From Galbitalea sp036271875 (GTDB lineage Bacteria > Actinomycetota > Actinomycetes > Actinomycetales > Microbacteriaceae), in NCBI GenBank assembly GCA_036271875.1, contig DATAZU010000029.1, positions 1 to 64,000 on the forward strand: DNA of 64,000 nt. Reading direction: 5' to 3'. Numbering within the stretch: the stretch's first letter is position 1; each line of letters begins with the position of its first letter. A model generated the notes under the pieces. It was not told where the DNA came from, did no database searches, and was given only the letters and a program-made list of their open reading frames with translations. The translations under genes and the position numbers were made by a program. Of this stretch, positions 59,317 through 64,000 are shown piece after piece.

Positions 59317-59378
59317 TCGCCCACACAGGGACGGCGACGCTTTCGGCCTGTGACGGCCGTCGCGCCTAGGCTTGCGGC

Positions 59379-60737
59379 ATGGCCCGCCCCGCGACATCCT
59401 TCCGCTGCACGGAGTGTGGCTGGACGACCGCGAAGTGGGTCGGCCAGTGCGGCGAATGCCAGCAGTGGAACACCATCGCCGAAGTCACAGCGACGACCAC
59501 CTCGCTGCGCGCGGTCACGCCGATTCGAGTCAGCGCAGCGCGCGCCGCTCGGCCCATCACCGAGATCGGGTCGAACGACGACGTCACCCATTGGCCGAGT
59601 GGAATCGCCGAATTCGACCGGGTTCTCGGCGGCGGCATCGTGCCCGGTGCGGCCATCCTGCTCAGCGGTGAACCCGGCGTCGGCAAGTCGACTCTGCTGC
59701 TCGAGGTCGCCTCCAGGGCGGCAGCCCGCGGGATGCGCGTGCTCTACGTCAGCGCAGAAGAGTCCGTGAACCAGGTGCGGATGCGCGCGGCGCGCACGGG
59801 CGCGCTGCAGCCGACGCTGTTCCTCGCCGCGGAAGTGGACCTCGCCGTTATCCTCGGCCAGATCGAGCAGGTCGACCCTCAACTGGTGATCGTTGACTCG
59901 GTGCAGACGGTCGCGTCGTCCGCGTCGGACGGGCTCGCCGGCGGGCCGTCCCAGGTGCGCGAAGTGACGGCGACCCTCATCCGCGTCGCCAAGGATCGCA
60001 GCCTACCGATCCTGCTCGTCGGGCACGTCACGAAAGACGGAACCATCGCCGGCCCCCGACTGCTCGAGCACCTCGTCGACGTTGTACTCCAGTTCGAGGG
60101 CGACCGGCAGACCGCGCTCCGCTTCGTGCGGTCACAGAAGAACCGCTTCGGACCGACTGATGAGGTGGGCTGCTTCGAGATGACCGGCGATGGCATCGCC
60201 GAAGTCGCCGACCCGAGCGGGCTGTTTCTTTCGCGCACGCGTCAGCCGGTCAGCGGCACCTGCGTCACTATCGCGGTCGAGGGACGGCGCGCGCTTCCGG
60301 TCGAGATCCAGGCCCTCATCGTGTCGACATCCGCTCCCATGCCCCGCCGCGTCGTCAACGGAGTCGACAGTTCACGCGTCGCGATGCTGCTCGCAGTGCT
60401 CGAACGGCGGGCGAAAATGCCGCTCTCGACATCCGACGTCTACGTGTCGACGGTCGGTGGTATCCGGGTTATCGAACCGGGTGCCGACCTTGCAATCGCC
60501 CTGGCAATCGCGAGCGCGTTCCGGGAAAAGGCGCTGCCGGCGACTCTCGCTGCTATCGGCGAAATCAGTCTGGCGGGCGAGATTCGCCCGGCATCCATCG
60601 CCAAGCAACGGGTGGCTGAGGCGAAGAGGCTCGGGTTCTCGACCATCCTCGACGCCCAATCCGAGCAGCTCGCCGAGGCACTGAAGGTCGCGTTTGGGCC
60701 GTCAGCTCCAAAGTCGGTGAACGTGGCGCCGTTTTGA
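59379..60737 (+). CDS. radA: DNA repair protein RadA
   Basis: The 452-residue protein has all RadA landmarks: an N-terminal zinc finger (Cys10, 13, 24 and 27 in CTEC and CGEC), Walker A GEPGVGKST (about 97-105), the RadA-specific KNRFG motif (about 250-256) and a C-terminal Lon-protease-like domain (about 290-450). RadA is a DnaB-like motor that promotes branch migration during recombination. TAGGCT (59367-59372) lies six bases before the ATG at 59379, so it is probably leaderless. Confidence 0.97.
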   Translation: MARPATSFRCTECGWTTAKWVGQCGECQQWNTIAEVTATTTSLRAVTPIRVSAARAARPITEIGSNDDVTHWPSGIAEFDRVLGGGIVPGAAILLSGEPGVGKSTLLLEVASRAAARGMRVLYVSAEESVNQVRMRAARTGALQPTLFLAAEVDLAVILGQIEQVDPQLVIVDSVQTVASSASDGLAGGPSQVREVTATLIRVAKDRSLPILLVGHVTKDGTIAGPRLLEHLVDVVLQFEGDRQTALRFVRSQKNRFGPTDEVGCFEMTGDGIAEVADPSGLFLSRTRQPVSGTCVTIAVEGRRALPVEIQALIVSTSAPMPRRVVNGVDSSRVAMLLAVLERRAKMPLSTSDVYVSTVGGIRVIEPGADLAIALAIASAFREKALPATLAAIGEISLAGEIRPASIAKQRVAEAKRLGFSTILDAQSEQLAEALKVAFGPSAPKSVNVAPF

Positions 60738-60802
60738 CATTGCAGTTTTAGGCCGCCAAAACAGGCTGTTCCACTGCTGTGAGTTAGCTATACCCTGTCT
60801 GC

Positions 60803-61309
60803 ATGTTGACTCGGCTTCCCCTGATCGCGGCGGTTGGCGCCGTCCTTCTCCTCACCGCGTGCGGCGGCGGCACGCCGTCATCGTCGGACTCCGCGGGTGG
60901 CCGCAGCACCGCCGCGTCCGCTGCCCCTACTCCCTCAGCCAACTCGTCACCATCTGCGCTGACGGCGGGCGATTGCACCGAGGCGGAAATGCAGGACGCC
61001 CAGCCCACCATCTACACGGTCTACACCGGTGACTCCACCCACCCGGTCACCATCCACTACACGGCGTTCAACCACGACGGCACGAATCCAACGGAAACGC
61101 TTACGACCGTCGGCCCGGTCATCAACATCATCGGCTACGCCTGCACCGAAGCCGCCGGAAGTGCGACCTGGGTGCTCACGGCGACGCACTCCAACGTGGG
61201 GTCAATTGGATGCGTGCTGGACTTCGGCGGGTTGCTGGTAAATACCAAGTCAGATGGGCAGGAAGATCCGAACGTCACGGTGACGTGCAGCGGGAACTCG
61301 GGGGTCTAG
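60803..61309 (+). CDS. Small lipoprotein of unknown function
   Basis: The 168-residue protein has a lipoprotein signal ending in LLLTAC (Cys20), a Ser/Ala/Pro linker (about 24-52), and a domain with three more Cys that likely form disulfides outside the membrane. No family is recognised. TACCCT (60791-60796) ends six bases before the ATG. Confidence 0.75.
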   Translation: MLTRLPLIAAVGAVLLLTACGGGTPSSSDSAGGRSTAASAAPTPSANSSPSALTAGDCTEAEMQDAQPTIYTVYTGDSTHPVTIHYTAFNHDGTNPTETLTTVGPVINIIGYACTEAAGSATWVLTATHSNVGSIGCVLDFGGLLVNTKSDGQEDPNVTVTCSGNSGV

Positions 61310-61327
61310 TTTCCGGGCGAGAGGTCT

Positions 61328-61375
61328 CGATAGCGCCGAGGGCTTCGCTCTGCGACTAGTCGATGGGGGCGGCGC
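61328..61375. repeat. Degenerate GGTCTCGATA-type palindromic repeat
   Basis: The sequence AGGTCTCGATAGCGCC, GGGCTTCGCTC and GCGACTAGTCGATGG forms an imperfect hairpin. It resembles the GGTCTCGATA...CTACTCGACC intergenic repeats common in actinobacteria, here with changes in both arms. It lies between two convergent genes and may act as a terminator. Confidence 0.4.
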
Positions 61376-61385
61376 TTCGCGGCGG

Positions 61386-61754
61386 CTACCTGGCGCGCGG
61401 GAGTTCCAGCGCGGCGATGATGTCCTGTGGGGTCGCCTGCATGGAGTGCGGGCCAGCGACATCGAACCAGACGATTTCGAGCACGCCGACGTTCTGAGTC
61501 AGGAAGTCGAGCAGCGCCGAAGCCTCGTAAACCTCCGAGGCGGGCGCATCCTCATCCGGAAGCATTGCGGTGTAGGTCTCGATCGACGAGAACAGAAGGA
61601 GCATGTACTTGTCGGCGTCGCCGCGGCGAAAGACCCGCACCTGTGGCGGGCCATCCGCGTCGAGCATGGGTACGACCGCCCCGCCGTTGCGAAGCGCAAA
61701 CGCTACGGCAACCGAATCGCCGGATACCAGGGCGGTGGCGAGCGTCGAAGTCAC
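61386..61754 (-). CDS. SseB-like family protein
   Basis: The 122-residue protein resembles SseB N-terminal domains: an LVSGDSVAVAFALRNGG region, LFSSIETYTAMLP and a C-terminal GPHSMQATPQDIIAAL stretch. Relatives are small cytoplasmic proteins of unclear role. The GTG at 61754 overlaps the stop of the upstream membrane protein gene by one base (TAGTG), so the two are translationally coupled. A longer frame to 61871 is not supported. Confidence 0.65.
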   Translation of the reverse strand: MTSTLATALVSGDSVAVAFALRNGGAVVPMLDADGPPQVRVFRRGDADKYMLLLFSSIETYTAMLPDEDAPASEVYEASALLDFLTQNVGVLEIVWFDVAGPHSMQATPQDIIAALELPRAR

Positions 61755-62359
61755 TAGCGCAGGATGAATTGGGGCGAATTGGCCGCCGAAGACTTCACAC
61801 CGTTCACAGTTACGGTGAGGTGATAGCTGGCACCACCCGCGACGACCTGCGGTGGATTCGTGGCCGAGCAATCGGCGGAGTTCGATCGGGTGCGACCCCA
61901 GGCAAACGGCGTTGTCGAAACGGATTTCGCGGGTTGCAACGTCGAGACATTGGCAACGTTCTTCGACGCGTCCTGGCAGTCTGTTGACGACCAGATCTTG
62001 TCGGTGCCACTTGTGATCTCATAGACCTGCACGTCGCTGCCGTCCTTGAACGTGCACGCAGAGGGGCCGGTGTTGGTGATCTTGAGCGAGATCATCGGAT
62101 CGACGCCGGCCGCATAACTCACGGCGTCCGTGACACCGATGACCTGCACGTTCGAGGCATCGCACGCTGGCGCCCTTGCTGTGGTCGAGCTTCCCGCTGG
62201 CGTGTGCGAGTTGGTCGGGGTCGGCGTGCCCGAGCCGGGACGCGCAACGATCAAAATGACGACGACGATAATCACGACGAGACCGCCGACGACAGCGAGT
62301 CGACGGCGCCAGTAGACGCTCTGCGACTGCCGTCCGACGGGAGACCTGTTCGTCGACAT
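61754..62359 (-). CDS. Membrane-anchored extracytoplasmic protein of unknown function
   Basis: The 201-residue protein has a basic N-terminus, one transmembrane helix (about 20-41), a Thr/Ser/Pro linker and an Ig-like domain with four Cys (near residues 66, 106, 128 and 164). It resembles DUF4232-like exported domains in layout only. The ATG at 62359 has TAGCCT (minus strand, 62366-62371) six bases upstream. It is followed by the coupled SseB-like gene. Confidence 0.7.
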   Translation of the reverse strand: MSTNRSPVGRQSQSVYWRRRLAVVGGLVVIIVVVILIVARPGSGTPTPTNSHTPAGSSTTARAPACDASNVQVIGVTDAVSYAAGVDPMISLKITNTGPSACTFKDGSDVQVYEITSGTDKIWSSTDCQDASKNVANVSTLQPAKSVSTTPFAWGRTRSNSADCSATNPPQVVAGGASYHLTVTVNGVKSSAANSPQFILR

Positions 62360-62372
62360 GCAGTCAGGCTAA

Positions 62373-62873
62373 CTACAAGGTCTTCAGCATCCTTGTATTG
62401 CCTAGGGTGTTTGGCTTTACTCGGCTCAAATCGAGGAACTCGGCGATGCCCTCGTCCTGCGAGCGCACGAGCTGGGCGTAGACGTCTGGAGCGACGATAT
62501 CCTCCCCGATCGCCTCGAAACCGTGACGACCGAAGAAGCTGGTCTCGAACGTCAGACAGAAGAGTCGACTGAGACCCAGAGCGGCCGCAGCGAGCTCGAT
62601 GTCGGCGAGGATGGCGTGGCCGACACCGTGGTGCAGCCACTCGTCGGCGACGGCCAGGGTGCGCACTTCGCCGAGGTCTTCCCACATGACGTGCAGGGCG
62701 CCGCATCCGATCAGGATGTCGCTCTCGTCGACGGCGACGCGGAACTCCTGGACCGCCTCGTAGAAGACGACGCTCTCCTTGCCGAGGAGGATGCGCCGCT
62801 GAACCAGCGGCTCGACCAGTTCTTTGATCGCGGCCACGTCTGACGTGCGGGCGGGGCGGACGGTGAAAGGCAC
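62373..62873 (-). CDS. GNAT amino-acid N-acetyltransferase (actinobacterial N-acetylglutamate synthase type)
   Basis: The 166-residue enzyme has the GNAT fold with GCGALHVMWEDLGEVRTLAV (about 57-76) and an acetyl-CoA loop in HGVGHAILADIE (about 82-93), then LFCLTFETSFFGRHGF. This pattern is characteristic of the short actinobacterial N-acetylglutamate synthases that start arginine biosynthesis. No other arg gene lies nearby. The GTG at 62873 has TAGACT (minus strand, 62880-62885) six bases upstream. Confidence 0.85.
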   Translation of the reverse strand: MPFTVRPARTSDVAAIKELVEPLVQRRILLGKESVVFYEAVQEFRVAVDESDILIGCGALHVMWEDLGEVRTLAVADEWLHHGVGHAILADIELAAAALGLSRLFCLTFETSFFGRHGFEAIGEDIVAPDVYAQLVRSQDEGIAEFLDLSRVKPNTLGNTRMLKTL

Positions 62874-62900
62874 CCGACAAGTCTACGGACGCCTTGCCGT

Positions 62901-62980
62901 GCACCCCGCCTGCACTCGCCTGCGCTCACCTCCACCTGCCCGCACCTGCCCGCACCTGCCTGCACCTGCCTGCACCTGTT
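62901..62980. repeat. Decaying tandem array of a 10-base unit
   Basis: Eight consecutive 10-base units related to TGCACCTGCC run from 62901 to 62980. The last four differ by one or two bases, while the first ones are more diverged. A 10-base unit does not preserve reading frame, consistent with its intergenic position. Confidence 0.85.
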
Positions 62981-63065
62981 GTGCAGGTGATTTGGCGCCG
63001 TGGGCCCATCCTGCTCACTGAAACGGCATCCAGGTCCCACTTGTACCTGCACAACAGGTGCAGGC
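62968..63065. terminator. 21-base perfect inverted repeat downstream of clpC
   Basis: Bases 62968-62988 and 63045-63065 are exact reverse complements (core CACCTGTTGTGCAGGT) with 56 bases between. The left arm is itself a small hairpin (CACCTG-TTGTG-CAGGTG). It lies about 100 bases after the clpC stop and may end its transcript or be a small non-autonomous element. Confidence 0.5.
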
Positions 63066-63068
63066 GGG

Positions 63069-63112
63069 CCCTTCGACGAGCTCAGGGACCGGGAAGCCCA
63101 GGGACCGGGACG
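63069..63112 (+). repeat. Dispersed repeat copy 4: CCCTTCGAC core plus 18-base units (intergenic)
   Basis: CCCTTCGACGAG (63069-63080) continues into two 18-base units with the centre CAGGGACCGGG (63081-63112 approximately). It matches the copies in lhr and DUF427 in core and unit length and directly adjoins the inverted repeat after clpC. Confidence 0.75.
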
Positions 63113-63164
63113 CGACGAAGGGCGCCGGGACTGCTCCCGACGCCCTTCCACATGCTGCTGAGAG

Positions 63165-64000
63165 CTACGCCTCGACGGCGACCGGCTCCGCCTTGGCGGC
63201 ACCCGGCTGGCGTGAGGTCGTGATCACGAACTCGTTGTCCACGAAGTCGACGTGCACGTGGTCGCCCGCGTTGAGCTCGCCGTGCAGGATCTTCTCCGAC
63301 AGACGGTCCTCAACCTCGTGCTGCACCGCGCGACGCAGTGGGCGCGCACCGAGCGCCGGGTCGAACCCGATCTCGATGAGCCGTTCCTTGGCGGGAAGCG
63401 CCAACTCGATGGTGAGGTCGCGGTCCATGAGCCGAACCTTCAGGCGGCTAATGAACAGGTCAACGATCTGCAGGAGCTCTTCCTTGTTGAGCTGCGGGAA
63501 CACGATGGTCTCGTCGACACGGTTCAGGAACTCCGGCTTGAAGTGCTTCTTCAGTTCGTCAACCACCTTGCCGCGCATGCGGTCGTAGTTTGTCGCGGTG
63601 TCGCCCTCAAGCTGGAAGCCGACGGGGCCACCCGTGATGTCCTTGGTGCCGAGGTTGGTCGTCATGATGATGACCGTGTTCTTGAAGTCGACGACGCGAC
63701 CCTGACCATCCGTCAGGCGTCCCTCTTCCAGAATCTGGAGGAGCGAGTTGAAGATGTCCGGGTGAGCCTTCTCGATCTCGTCGAACAGCACAACGGAGAA
63801 CGGCTTGCGACGCACCTTCTCGGTGAGCTGGCCGCCCTCTTCGAATCCGACGAATCCGGGGGGCGCACCGAACAGCCGTGAGACCGTGTGCTTCTCGCCG
63901 TACTCAGACATGTCGAGGGAGATCAGCGCGTCTTCGTCGTCGAACAGGAACTCCGCGAGCGCCTTGGCCAGCTCGGTCTTACCGACTCCGGTTGGGCCGG
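63165..64000 (-). CDS. clpC: ClpC ATPase, C-terminal part (5' end outside the window)
   Basis: The visible 278 codons encode the second AAA+ module of ClpC. GPTGVGKTELA (Walker A) is at the window edge, followed by DMSEYGEKH, the pore loop FGAPPGFVGFEEGG, Walker B VVLFDEIEKAHP, sensor TTNLGTKD, the Arg finger in FLNRVDETIVF and the D2 small domain with ALGARPLRRAVQ. ClpC unfolds proteins for the ClpP protease. The unusual C-terminus AAKAEPVAVEA is short, as in many Microbacteriaceae. The gene extends beyond base 64000. Confidence 0.97.
   Translation of the reverse strand, partial: GPTGVGKTELAKALAEFLFDDEDALISLDMSEYGEKHTVSRLFGAPPGFVGFEEGGQLTEKVRRKPFSVVLFDEIEKAHPDIFNSLLQILEEGRLTDGQGRVVDFKNTVIIMTTNLGTKDITGGPVGFQLEGDTATNYDRMRGKVVDELKKHFKPEFLNRVDETIVFPQLNKEELLQIVDLFISRLKVRLMDRDLTIELALPAKERLIEIGFDPALGARPLRRAVQHEVEDRLSEKILHGELNAGDHVHVDFVDNEFVITTSRQPGAAKAEPVAVEA

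Overview
The window looks like chromosome of a high-GC actinobacterium, most probably a member of the Microbacteriaceae. The signs are frequent GTG starts, DUF3052 and DUF4916-type genes, a giant Lhr helicase close to a Nei-type glycosylase, a ClpC/RadA housekeeping block, and many genes with a TANNNT box 5-8 bases before the start codon, the layout of leaderless transcripts. Coordinates and translations were read by eye; nothing was searched in a database.

Layout. 1-1.7 kb: small conserved genes (DUF427, a ComB-like phosphatase, DUF1684). 1.6-10.2 kb: one 2855-residue wall- or membrane-anchored surface protein built of DUF11 and DUF5979-type repeats. 10.6-21.7 kb: DEAD-box RNA helicase, NUDIX-like protein, esterase, Lhr, a gamma-glutamyltransferase, a Nei-type glycosylase, DUF3052 and a membrane protein. 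21.8-25.7 kb: a MacA/MacB-type efflux operon with a glycine-rich partner. 25.8-34.5 kb: oxidoreductase, amino-acid permease, LCP cell-wall ligase, XRE-membrane regulator, YbaK, a racemase, DinB and a small secreted protein.

34.6-45.9 kb is the most distinctive part. It holds a type-B carboxylesterase, a hydrolase plus complete peptide-type ABC importer (with a permease-ATPase fusion), a divergent SDR dehydrogenase, an RbsD/FucU mutarotase, an IclR regulator and a gluconokinase. A 28-base element of fixed geometry (GTGCAA, 12 bases, then GTGTGCACAT or a near match) sits before the esterase, in the divergent promoter and before iclR. In the first two cases its end forms the -35 box. I read this as one IclR regulon for import, de-esterification and oxidation/phosphorylation of an esterified sugar or sugar acid. 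The substrate is inferred, not shown.

45.8-58.5 kb is accessory: VOC, VanZ, ChrA and MBL proteins, two paralogous PadR-plus-membrane-protein modules, a divergent pair of zinc-finger nuclease-like genes, two TetR/oxidoreductase pairs, a HepT/MntA toxin-antitoxin pair, a 9-base tandem repeat, and a tyrosine-recombinase remnant lying against a tRNA-Ser gene. 58.6-64 kb returns to core genes: radA, lipoproteins, an N-acetylglutamate synthase-type acetyltransferase and the 3' part of clpC, cut by the window edge.

A dispersed repeat (CCCTTCGAC core followed by 18-base units) occurs four times. Three copies lie in frame inside genes (DUF427 and twice in lhr).
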